Positions 25,017 through 32,900 of a stretch of DNA of 64,000 nt are shown in pieces (position 1 is the stretch's first letter; each line of letters opens with the position of its first letter). The notes beneath the pieces were generated by a model. That model had not been told where the DNA came from and searched no databases. It worked only from the letters and a program-made list of their open reading frames with translations. The stretch is from Bacillota bacterium (GTDB taxonomy: Bacteria; Bacillota; Clostridia; Acetivibrionales; DTU013): assembly GCA_023426125.1 (NCBI GenBank), contig JAFABI010000055.1, positions 53,552 through 117,551 of the forward strand, written 5' to 3'. The translations under genes and the position numbers were made by a program.

Positions 25017-26459
25017 TTAAAATTCCAGATCGATTGATTTAGCTTCTTTCCACTGGTTGTCGTCCAGTTTCAGAACATAGTTGGTCAGTACGCCTTTCGT
25101 AACTTCATTCCGCAAATTGATTTTATACTTGATATGGTTCACACTGAAATAAAATTGCAGCGGATTTGCCCTTTCTCCGCTGAAAGTCCCCGAGGATATG
25201 ATATATCCGATGGAATTGTTAACTTCATTGACATCCCCCACATAATACGGAAGGTATTTGTGGGCGGAGGCATAGTGGGAATGTCCGTGAAGGATTATTC
25301 TTGCTTTATTTCTAAATAAGGTTCTTAACACCATCCCCTGGTTGTTCAAGGATGGCCTCCATTCTTCCTTTCCTTTCTCAGGATTACTGCTGCCGTTAAA
25401 AAGACTTGGCACTTCAAAAATATTATGATGGAATGTGGCAATAATAAAATAATCCAGGTAGTGCTTCGGAAGAGTGTCCAGGACATTTTGCACATTTAGC
25501 AGCTGGGCTTTGGAAATTACGCCGCATTTATATTTCTCACCATCGGTATTGACGGAATTCAAGCCGATCACCAGGGTTTTCAGTTCATCAAAAACAGAGA
25601 CGGTAAAAATCTGGTCCGCAATGTCTTTTTTGTAGTCGTCCATGCTGTTAAAATAAAAACTGTTTAAATTGCTTTCATTGGGAAAATACTTGAAGATCTC
25701 TTTTTCTCCGCCCGTTTGAAACAAGTTTATAAAATAGATGTAATTGTTAAAGCATTTCTTATACTCTTTATTTTGTGCTTTAGCCCTGTCAAAGTCATGA
25801 TTTCCCGGAACGATGATGAAATTTTCAGGCTCTACCCGGGCAATTTCGGCAAAGCTTTTGAGAAAATCGTAGGCGGCCGCATAATCTTTTTTTTCACACC
25901 GGCTGCTGATATCGCCGCTTAAAACAATCAGATCAATGGGATGTATCTTATTTACAAGATTTAATAAAATCTCTGCATCCGGTTTGGAATCCCTGAAAGC
26001 GAAAAAATCGCCAAAATGAATATCCGAAAGATGCAAAAGACTGACTTCCTTTTCAGTAACCAACAGATGGATATCGTTTAACCACTTTTCAAAGGGCATA
26101 AAATTAGAGTAGCCCCGTATGATTTTGCGCGTCAGCAGGTTGTGAAATTTTTCCTCAATATCGGGGACCCCCGTATAAGCGGATATAATAAAGATGGGTA
26201 AAGAGGGATACTTTTTGGCAATGGCTTCCGCCACCTGGGCGCCATTGCCTCTTTCTCCCATCTCAAAATCAAGCAACAGGATATCGATTTTCCTGTCACT
26301 GTCGATCAGGTGCCGGTATACTTCATCTCCGTCCCGTGCCCGGGTTACGTCAATGGAAAACTCCTTATCTGAAAAATAATCTTTAATTGCTTTTCTACCG
26401 GATTCAAAATGTTCCGCGTTGTCTTCGGCATGCAAAAGGTTGTAAACCGTTTTTGCCAT
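25017..26459 (-). CDS. response-regulator receiver domain fused to calcineurin-like metallophosphoesterase
   Basis: Predicted cytoplasmic protein of 480 residues. Residues 4-130 look like a receiver domain: acidic pair E12-D13, candidate phosphoacceptor D64 in ILLLDFEMG, switch Ser in FIISAYTG. The usual C-terminal Lys-Pro is not evident. From about 138 a metallophosphoesterase carries all metal ligands: LSDIH (D146, H148), SGD (D183), GNHD (220-222), TFHHN and HGHSH. The start is ATG at 26459 behind GGGGG; an in-frame TTG lies three codons upstream. The arrangement implies a phosphorylation-controlled phosphohydrolase instead of a DNA-binding output. The kinase partner is probably the TPR-kinase two genes upstream. 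The substrate is unknown. Confidence 0.8.
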   Translation of the reverse strand: MAKTVYNLLHAEDNAEHFESGRKAIKDYFSDKEFSIDVTRARDGDEVYRHLIDSDRKIDILLLDFEMGERGNGAQVAEAIAKKYPSLPIFIISAYTGVPDIEEKFHNLLTRKIIRGYSNFMPFEKWLNDIHLLVTEKEVSLLHLSDIHFGDFFAFRDSKPDAEILLNLVNKIHPIDLIVLSGDISSRCEKKDYAAAYDFLKSFAEIARVEPENFIIVPGNHDFDRAKAQNKEYKKCFNNYIYFINLFQTGGEKEIFKYFPNESNLNSFYFNSMDDYKKDIADQIFTVSVFDELKTLVIGLNSVNTDGEKYKCGVISKAQLLNVQNVLDTLPKHYLDYFIIATFHHNIFEVPSLFNGSSNPEKGKEEWRPSLNNQGMVLRTLFRNKARIILHGHSHYASAHKYLPYYVGDVNEVNNSIGYIISSGTFSGERANPLQFYFSVNHIKYKINLRNEVTKGVLTNYVLKLDDNQWKEAKSIDLEF

Positions 26460-26503
26460 TTTTACCAAACCCCCGTCTTATTTCTGATTTGTGCCCTCTT
26501 CTT

Positions 26504-27046
26504 CTATAGCTTTCCTGCTTCGTCAAGCAGCAGCGCTTCCCTTGCAGTTATTTCCCTCGGTATTGTATTCTCCACATAAATTATTTGTTCCGACTTGTTT
26601 ATAATCATCCGGTGAACCAAAGATACCACTTTTCCGGATATTCCCCTCATCGTATCCGGAACAGGAGTATCTACCAGCATAATGTGCTTGTCCGTAGCCG
26701 ACAAGGTATTGAGCAGCCCAAAAAGCTCCCTCTTGCACGATAGCAGTTCGTCCGGAAAAAGCATCAGCTGCCTAGCGATGTAAAAAGCCAATCCATCCAG
26801 CAAAACACAGTCGTATTTCAGATATTCCCTTCGAATACAGGCCATATCATTATGAGGATCGCCCTCCAATTCCATCAACCCCCAGTCTGCAGGCCGCCGC
26901 ACTTTATGTCTGCGGATTGTGTCCGCATAGTACACATTATCAGGCAGGGTCCCTATGTAAAGGGTTTTGCGGCATAATAACCTTAAACGGTCTTCCGCAT
27001 ATTTTGACTTTCCGCTATCTTTATAACCCATGACATAAGTTATCAT
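26504..27046 (-). CDS. CobU-like P-loop nucleotide kinase/guanylyltransferase
   Basis: Protein of 180 residues resembling adenosylcobinamide kinase/guanylyltransferase. P-loop GYKDSGKSK (7-15), and IRRHKVRRPADWG with His47 at the place of the guanylylated histidine of CobU. CVLLDGLAFYIARQLM matches the CobU strand that normally ends in DCLT-W. Similarity beyond these motifs is weak, and no other cobalamin gene is in the window, so a new nucleotide-transfer role within the adjacent signalling genes is possible. It lies 44 bases upstream of the receiver-phosphoesterase gene and is probably co-transcribed with it. Confidence 0.65.
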   Translation of the reverse strand: MITYVMGYKDSGKSKYAEDRLRLLCRKTLYIGTLPDNVYYADTIRRHKVRRPADWGLMELEGDPHNDMACIRREYLKYDCVLLDGLAFYIARQLMLFPDELLSCKRELFGLLNTLSATDKHIMLVDTPVPDTMRGISGKVVSLVHRMIINKSEQIIYVENTIPREITAREALLLDEAGKL

Positions 27047-27117
27047 AAAGGCCCCTCACTTGTCCCTTCTCCATAGCAATAATACGCAATTAACCTTCAC
27101 TATAACGATACATTACC

Positions 27118-27205
27118 TTGTGTCGTCGCGAGCAAAGCGTGGCGATCTCTTCGCAAGCCGCATTTGGCGAGATTGCTTCGTCGCAAGCTCCTCGCAATGA
27201 CACAC
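27118..27205. repeat. dispersed repeat, family B (diverged) inside the signalling operon
   Basis: GTCGTCGCGAGCAAAGCG and TCGCAAGCTCCTCGCAATGA face each other as a foldback of the family seen at 5460 and 24875. Confidence 0.65.
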
Positions 27206-27238
27206 GTGGAGGCATACCACCAGTGTGGAAACCCGTTT

Positions 27239-27314
27239 GTAGGGGCGGTCATTGGCCGTCCGGCAGCTGTTTGACTTAGGATTGCATTTGCGGATGCGCA
27301 ATGCGCGCCCCTAC
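27239..27314. repeat. dispersed palindromic repeat, family A (best-preserved copy)
   Basis: A 76-base element bounded by GTAGGGGCG and CGCCCCTAC, with CATTGGCCGTCCGGCAGC and TGCGGATGCGCAATGCGCG inside. Together with the preceding family B copy it fills the 339-base gap between the TPR-kinase and CobU-like genes. Confidence 0.85.
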
Positions 27315-27385
27315 AGGATAGGAGTTTCACAACAATGACAGGCACGGATAGGCTAAGTGCCATTGTAGTAACCTCTCATCCCGCA

Positions 27386-29647
27386 TTAGCTTTCCTCAAT
27401 GGGAAATTTGATTCTTATTCCTGAATTAAAACCATCCATCCATTCATAAGAATCACTCTTGACCGTGCCGCTCATCAATTGGCAGAAGATCCTGCTCGCA
27501 GTCTCCAGGCCATATCCGCTGCTGTATTCATCACTGGAATATTCTGCGGCAAGTCCCCTGTCAATCAGTCTCCGGACATTTTCCGCTTCAGCCTGGCTTT
27601 TAAATAAAGTGGTTATGGACAATATCCCGTCTTTGGGCATATCCTCCATATAGACCGTCGCCGGGACATCGTGGCCCAGGGATACATAGATTTTTTCACC
27701 GCTGGTATCCCCGCCCTTCTTTTGAAGATAATCAATGGCATTCCGGATCAAATTGCCGATAATATTCGACATTAAATTTGCATTTAGTTTTAAAACGATG
27801 TCCTTTTTGCATAAATCTTCAAAAACGATTCGCTCGCTAAATCCGGGAAATATTTGATTCATCTCATTTACGGCATTTTTGCATACGCTGCTCATACTGA
27901 AATTTTCTTTTAAGTCCCTCGGCAGATTTATATTTTTAGCAATGATCTTTTTAATCTTCTTCAGGCTGTTGTCAATATTCTGAAGTTCGGAAGCCTGCTC
28001 ATTTATTTGCTTTGCTAACCCTTCCATGTTGTCATTTGTTTTGCTATGGTCTTTATATTCCACTACCAGGCAGCCGGCTATCCGGCGCAATATTTCCCTT
28101 ATGGTATCCAACCTGCTCACATCCGAATTTATGGGAATCAGCCCCTTTAAATCATGAAGCAGCTCCCGCGCAAGAGAATTCATGATGGACGACACCAGCA
28201 AATCCTGTTCCTTGCCTTCGATTTTTTGCAATTCGAAGATCAGGTTTTTTATAATCTGATCCAGCTTGTTTATAATGTCGTCATAGTCGAATAAAACGTT
28301 TTCCTTCAAACCTTTTGTCACCTTCGATGTTAAAAAGGAAAACTCATCCTCGCTCCTATCCGCGTTGTTGATCCTCTGCAGGCTCTCTTTTACCCTGTTG
28401 ACGAGCTCCATATAGATGATCTTGTTTTTTTTCAGCAGTGAAACGGGCTGCTCCGTTTTGATATCCGCCAGCTTTTGATCAAACAGATAATTATGAAATT
28501 CAATTTCCATCTCATTGATTTGACTTTCATAGACCATCAGGGAATACCGGGAAGCTGTTTTTTTCCCTTCGCCGATCGCTGCAAGCGCCCTTTCCCGGTC
28601 ATGGCGATACATTTTCGCATCCAGAAGCATTGCTCTGACCAGGGTTTTATTGTCAGAATAGAGAGCGGCGATATTTTTCCCTTTATCGATACAGACACAG
28701 GCATTGTCATATTCACCCATCTTGTAATACATGGACGCCAGCTCGATCCATCTTACACCGGCGCCGATGATGTTATTGTCATCGCTTAGCAGCTCCCAGA
28801 TGATGTCCTGCATTTTTTCAACAAGCATTTTTTTCTTTTTCGGAGGCGCATTGTTAAATTCCAGCAGGATAAGATGCGCATTCGCCCGGATATTCCCGGT
28901 ATTCCTTTCAATTTCGCCATTGATTTCAAGGGCTTTTTTAAAATGCTTCCGCGCTTCCTTCGGCATCCACTCCCGCTTTACCTGGCCGATTGCATCATGG
29001 CAGATGGCTGTAAATTTCTTGCACAGGATATCGTCGGTAGAGCATATTTTAAAATAATTTAATGCTTCCAGCAAAAATCCCAGGGATAAGCTTTTTTGTA
29101 TCAAGTAATTGCTGTACACCTTTCCGATCTTTAATAAAACAATTCCCGCCTCCAGGGCATTGTCTGACTCCTTGGCAATTCTTAAGGCAAGCCTGTAGGT
29201 GTTGAAGGCGTCGGTATAATACCCCAGGTTTCTTTGGGATTTTGCAGAATATTGCAGAATTTTAACCTGCAGGTTGGAGTCAAAGGTTTCCCAGATTTCC
29301 GGATCCATGCATGCCTTCGTACACACAATGCAATCCTTATATGCTCCGACAGAAATGCAGACACTGAACCAGTAGATCAGATAATCTTTGATCCAACCGA
29401 TATCGTAGTTCTCTATAAACAGATAGAAAACAAATTTTATAACCGCGTATTTTTGAAAGCTATCCACCGTATCCCTTAGTAAAGCATCATATACACGGAG
29501 CAATTGAGAATGTCCCTCTATTTCAAGGTCACTTGCCGGATAGGCGAACTCTTCGTTTTTAGCTTCCGGATTGTCTTTGATTTTCAGGGCATATTCATCG
29601 GTTATCTGTTTTATTTTTTCATAAGGTATGCGATCATCAGCTGGCAT
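27386..29647 (-). CDS. TPR-containing sensor histidine kinase
   Basis: Cytoplasmic kinase of 753 residues with no membrane segment. Residues ~100-400 form TPR-like helical repeats (LQYSAKSQRNLGYYTDAFNTY, ASMYYKMGEYDNACVCIDKG). A dimerisation helix has the acceptor His498 in LARELLHDLKGLIP. The HATPase domain has N-box IIGNLIRNAIDYL (N632, N636) and a late G-box SSGYGLETAS (709-718). It overlaps the beta-propeller gene by 11 bases, so the two are coupled. The TPRs should bind a protein signal, perhaps the propeller partner. The receiver-phosphoesterase downstream is the only candidate substrate in the operon. Confidence 0.82.
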   Translation of the reverse strand: MPADDRIPYEKIKQITDEYALKIKDNPEAKNEEFAYPASDLEIEGHSQLLRVYDALLRDTVDSFQKYAVIKFVFYLFIENYDIGWIKDYLIYWFSVCISVGAYKDCIVCTKACMDPEIWETFDSNLQVKILQYSAKSQRNLGYYTDAFNTYRLALRIAKESDNALEAGIVLLKIGKVYSNYLIQKSLSLGFLLEALNYFKICSTDDILCKKFTAICHDAIGQVKREWMPKEARKHFKKALEINGEIERNTGNIRANAHLILLEFNNAPPKKKKMLVEKMQDIIWELLSDDNNIIGAGVRWIELASMYYKMGEYDNACVCIDKGKNIAALYSDNKTLVRAMLLDAKMYRHDRERALAAIGEGKKTASRYSLMVYESQINEMEIEFHNYLFDQKLADIKTEQPVSLLKKNKIIYMELVNRVKESLQRINNADRSEDEFSFLTSKVTKGLKENVLFDYDDIINKLDQIIKNLIFELQKIEGKEQDLLVSSIMNSLARELLHDLKGLIPINSDVSRLDTIREILRRIAGCLVVEYKDHSKTNDNMEGLAKQINEQASELQNIDNSLKKIKKIIAKNINLPRDLKENFSMSSVCKNAVNEMNQIFPGFSERIVFEDLCKKDIVLKLNANLMSNIIGNLIRNAIDYLQKKGGDTSGEKIYVSLGHDVPATVYMEDMPKDGILSITTLFKSQAEAENVRRLIDRGLAAEYSSDEYSSGYGLETASRIFCQLMSGTVKSDSYEWMDGFNSGIRIKFPIEES

Positions 29648-30833
29648 CGGTGCTGGTCCTCGTTGACTCTTTATAATTGTCGTATTCGCCGATGGATGTC
29701 GCCGGCTGCAAAAAGTATAGTCCCCGATCGTTTAGTATAATGATTTCTCCTTTCGGTGAAACGGATACATTTACGGGGTTGGGTACGTCATATGCCGGCA
29801 GACTGTCTTTATCTTCCGAAAGGTAGGCATTGTCCTTATTTTTTGCGCCGCCCATCAGAGTGAAGATCATATTTAATCCGGATACTTTAAGGGCTCCTAC
29901 GGATTCGGGATATTCCATGATTTTTCTTACGCAGTCATTCCCATGATCACAAATAAAAATGAACCGGGGCAGAACTCCATCCCTGTCGCAGCTGAGAATA
30001 TTTTTTGCGGTCTCCGAGAAAAAACCTTTCTCGATAAATTCCTGCGGCCGATAAACAGCCACGCCCATCGGGTTGTTCAACCCGGCCTTTTTTGCCGTTT
30101 CACCTTCCATGCAGCTTGAGGGTGCGGCATTCCCGCAAATATGGATGCTCTCTCCGCTTTTTATGTAGTATTCAAAAACCCGGTGTTTGTCTTTTTCGGC
30201 AATGATCAAGGAGTTGTTTTTGTCGTCGGCAAAAAAACGGATGTTGTTCCCGACGTGCTTATCCGGGTATTCTTTAGGCATCGCAACCTTTAATTCGGCT
30301 TGTTCCTTGTAATCGTCTTCCAGATAAACGGCAAGAAACCTGGACTTTTCAAACGGCCCTATATAAGCTACCGTTGTTTTATTCATTCTTTTAGGGAAAA
30401 CCGGGTCGGGCTTTTGTTGATCCCCCAATGCTATCCGGGTGTATTCATTGATGCTGCTGCACTCAATCTCCTTGGAACCGCTATGGAAGTATTTCATTTG
30501 TCTGTTGTCAAACCTAAGATGATCAATACGCTTGTTTTTATTTAATGCATAGATATCATTGTTCTTTACGGCTATATCCGTCCATTCCATGTCACTGTCC
30601 AGGGAAAACGACTTCGTATGCTTCCCGCTATAGGGATCAAGCAGAAAAATGCTTCGATTTTTGCCGGAAAATACAACGATCCTGCCACAAGCGATGAATA
30701 GTGCCGCATCGATATCCGATACAAAGTTCATGGGCAGCATTTTGATTTTTCCCTTTGCCTGGTACCCTGTCCGCAAAGACAGCATGTCCACGTTCCAAAA
30801 TGAAATATCATAATTCGCTTCAATTTTTTGCAT
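29637..30833 (-). CDS. NHL/beta-propeller repeat protein of a signalling operon
   Basis: Protein of 398 residues without signal peptide, built of repeated beta-strand units. NNPMGVAVYRPQEF, FIFICDHGNDCVRKI and VPNPVNVSVSPKGEIIILNDRGLY are NHL-type blades. It is the first gene of the operon. The ribosome binding site is GGGGTG. The overlap with the TPR-kinase gene suggests the two proteins work as a pair, with the propeller as a ligand or protein sensor. I do not recognise a named family. Confidence 0.65.
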   Translation of the reverse strand: MQKIEANYDISFWNVDMLSLRTGYQAKGKIKMLPMNFVSDIDAALFIACGRIVVFSGKNRSIFLLDPYSGKHTKSFSLDSDMEWTDIAVKNNDIYALNKNKRIDHLRFDNRQMKYFHSGSKEIECSSINEYTRIALGDQQKPDPVFPKRMNKTTVAYIGPFEKSRFLAVYLEDDYKEQAELKVAMPKEYPDKHVGNNIRFFADDKNNSLIIAEKDKHRVFEYYIKSGESIHICGNAAPSSCMEGETAKKAGLNNPMGVAVYRPQEFIEKGFFSETAKNILSCDRDGVLPRFIFICDHGNDCVRKIMEYPESVGALKVSGLNMIFTLMGGAKNKDNAYLSEDKDSLPAYDVPNPVNVSVSPKGEIIILNDRGLYFLQPATSIGEYDNYKESTRTSTDAS

Positions 30834-30874
30834 GCTTCACCCCATAAATTGTTTTTAAAACTTATTTTACCAAC

Positions 30875-30904
30875 ATTATACACCATCATTTTGTAATTTT
30901 CCAC
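30875..30904 (-). promoter_or_regulatory. promoter of the propeller/TPR-kinase operon
   Basis: The minus-strand GTGTATAATG contains a perfect -10 (30875-30880). The -35, about TGGAAA at 17 bases, is weak, so an activator may be needed. The rest of the gap to 31157 holds only the serpin terminator. Confidence 0.55.
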
Positions 30905-31049
30905 ATAATGTGCATCAAAGAATTTCCTGGAATGGATTGGCGCATGATGTCTTGCAGGCGGAATTATCCAGGGATATTAACTCATAGGAAAGTCTGCTAT
31001 TTAATGGGCCTTTTTTTGTTACTCTATTAAAATCACACCGCAGGGTTTA

Positions 31050-31084
31050 GAAGAAAAAAGAACCTGCTGACTTTTTCAGCAAGT
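31050..31084 (-). terminator. terminator after serpin gene
   Basis: Minus-strand ACTTGCTGA, loop, TCAGCAGGT, then TTCTTTTTTCTT. It lies 75 bases after the serpin stop. Confidence 0.8.
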
Positions 31085-31157
31085 CCTTTGATTAAAATAA
31101 TCGTGGAGAAAGGATTTAATTCGGAAGCCCCTTTCGGCTGTTTTCGTTCAGTACGGT

Positions 31158-32417
31158 TTATTTTCCAGTATCCATCAAAGTACCGATGAAAATAGGCAGA
31201 TTCGTTTCGCAGTCGATGAGCATGTAAACAAACGGACGGTTAAGGTAGACGGTCTTGATTTCTTCCGGCGGCGCGGCGCTTCCACTCTTCATTTCTACAG
31301 CCGTTGCCGCGCCGGCCCTGGTCCCCTTTTCATCTACTGCAATGTATGTTTTGTGGAGGACCCGGCTAATAAAGAGGTTGCCGTCCTCAGATCGGCCGAG
31401 ACCGGTGAAATCGGCTTTGCCCGCGTCAAAGGCATCCGTCATGCCCATGCCTTTGAGGATGTCGCTCATTTCCATAGAATAGTCGCTCTCAAATTTTGGA
31501 ATAGAGGTTTGCACCTTGACAGCCTGTGCATTTTGAAGGGTACTTATAACCCCGTCGCCGGAAAGGGAGGCAATGTAATCATCAATGGAGACGTCCTCGT
31601 TGGGCAGCAGGGCGGCAAGAGCATATTTCCGGTCGGCGTAATATTTAATAAAGCCCGTAGCGCTGCCGTCGTCAAGATAGGCATATTCCGTCCCGTACAT
31701 CATCTCCGCATCGCGCGGCTCTCCTGATTCCGTTGTGAAGGTTCCGTCACGAACCTGAGTTTCTTTGTAAAGATTCTCCCATTCAGCGTCGAAGGCCAGG
31801 GCGTTGATGAGATACATTACTGCCCCATCAGAAATTTCATCAAGGATATTTTCAATCATACCGTCGGTATTTTCATTAACCCAGGTGTTGATATCCTTCA
31901 AGGTGGCGTCGTCAAAGGCTGTTTTGTAAACGGATGCGCCGTAATAGTCGGCGTTGCTCTGGAGAAAGCTCTGTTCCACAGTCAGGCTCTCATCCTCCTT
32001 GAACCAGATGGAATCGGCGACGCTGACCTTATATTTATTCCCCGAGGGGAGATTTTTAAGGTATACGTGCAGATAGTCGTTGAGCTCCGGGATAGAAAGT
32101 CCAAACACGTTCTCCATCTGCGCCAGGGTTTCGCCCCTGGTGCCGTTTGCTGTCATGGCTAGGGCGCACAGTACGGAGAGGGGGGAAACAAGCGTGTTTG
32201 CCGCAGAGGGTGCGCTGTCCTGAAATAGCTCTAGGGCGAAATTAGCAATTGCCGCAGAATCGTCGCCGGTCAAATTCACATTGGCACTTACGGTGTTGGC
32301 CTTTACGCCTGACATCAGGTCTGCTGCCTGCGTGGAGGTACCGCAGCCGGAGAGATAAAGCAGGGCGGAAAGTATCAGCACAAGGCTGAGCGCTCCTGCG
32401 AGTATTCGTCTTTTCAT
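31158..32417 (-). CDS. serpin family lipoprotein
   Basis: Secreted, membrane-anchored serine-protease inhibitor of 419 residues. The signal peptide ends in the lipobox YLSGC. The serpin fold is clear: NTLVSPLSVLCALAMTANGTRGET, then LINALAFDAEWENLY. The hinge of the reactive loop is DEKGTRAGAATAVEM, and the closing strand is LNRPFVYMLIDCETNLPIFIG. An Ala-rich hinge predicts an inhibitory serpin. The reactive bond probably lies in the following KSGSAAPPEE. The start is ATG at 32417 behind AAAGGAG. Confidence 0.93.
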   Translation of the reverse strand: MKRRILAGALSLVLILSALLYLSGCGTSTQAADLMSGVKANTVSANVNLTGDDSAAIANFALELFQDSAPSAANTLVSPLSVLCALAMTANGTRGETLAQMENVFGLSIPELNDYLHVYLKNLPSGNKYKVSVADSIWFKEDESLTVEQSFLQSNADYYGASVYKTAFDDATLKDINTWVNENTDGMIENILDEISDGAVMYLINALAFDAEWENLYKETQVRDGTFTTESGEPRDAEMMYGTEYAYLDDGSATGFIKYYADRKYALAALLPNEDVSIDDYIASLSGDGVISTLQNAQAVKVQTSIPKFESDYSMEMSDILKGMGMTDAFDAGKADFTGLGRSEDGNLFISRVLHKTYIAVDEKGTRAGAATAVEMKSGSAAPPEEIKTVYLNRPFVYMLIDCETNLPIFIGTLMDTGK

Positions 32418-32474
32418 ATGCGCTCCTTTCAAATTTAGTGTAACGTATATACCGGGGCTGGCCGCAAGCTAAGG

Positions 32475-32750
32475 AGCACCGGAAATATTACTTCCGGTCT
32501 TTTCTGGGGAATGGAGCGCCAAGCGTAGTTCCCCGGAAAAGATTATCGGAAGTTATATTTCCGCCAGTGCTAAAGCTTGCTGCTCGCCTATGCAACCTAA
32601 GTGAATCCGGCATATGCTCACGCAGGCGATGCCTGCTCGCCCCGCTTTGAGCGTGGCGTTTGAACAACGTCAGTGGGTGATTGATACTCACGTCTTTCCC
32701 ATCGAAAACCCGCCACCTAAGAGGTGGGGACTGATGACGTTGTTCAAAAC
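32475..32750. ncRNA. orphan structured element, IS605/OMEGA (TnpB or IscB guide RNA)-like remnant
   Basis: A 276-base noncoding block full of helices. ACCGGAA/TTCCGGT (near 32475) and TTTTCTGGGGA/TCCCCGGAAAA come first. At the right, the perfect 14-base inverted repeat TTTGAACAACGTCA (32659-32672)/TGACGTTGTTCAAA (32735-32748) encloses CCACCTAAGAGGTGG. The CCCACCT-AGGTGG hairpin with a GTTCAAA end is typical of IS200/IS605 right ends and OMEGA RNAs. No tnpA, tnpB or iscB is nearby. The orientation is uncertain: minus if HEARO-like, plus if a TnpB right end. Confidence 0.45.
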
Positions 32751-32900
32751 CATGGTAACTTGCAGCTATTAAACATTACTTGTTTTAAGACGTAAAATTT
32801 AGCAAAATGTTCCGCATTTCTCTGAGCTCAATCTGTTTAGGGATTTCCTGTCAAGAATATGTTATTTCCTGATCTCCTGTAAGGATATCACCAATGAATG

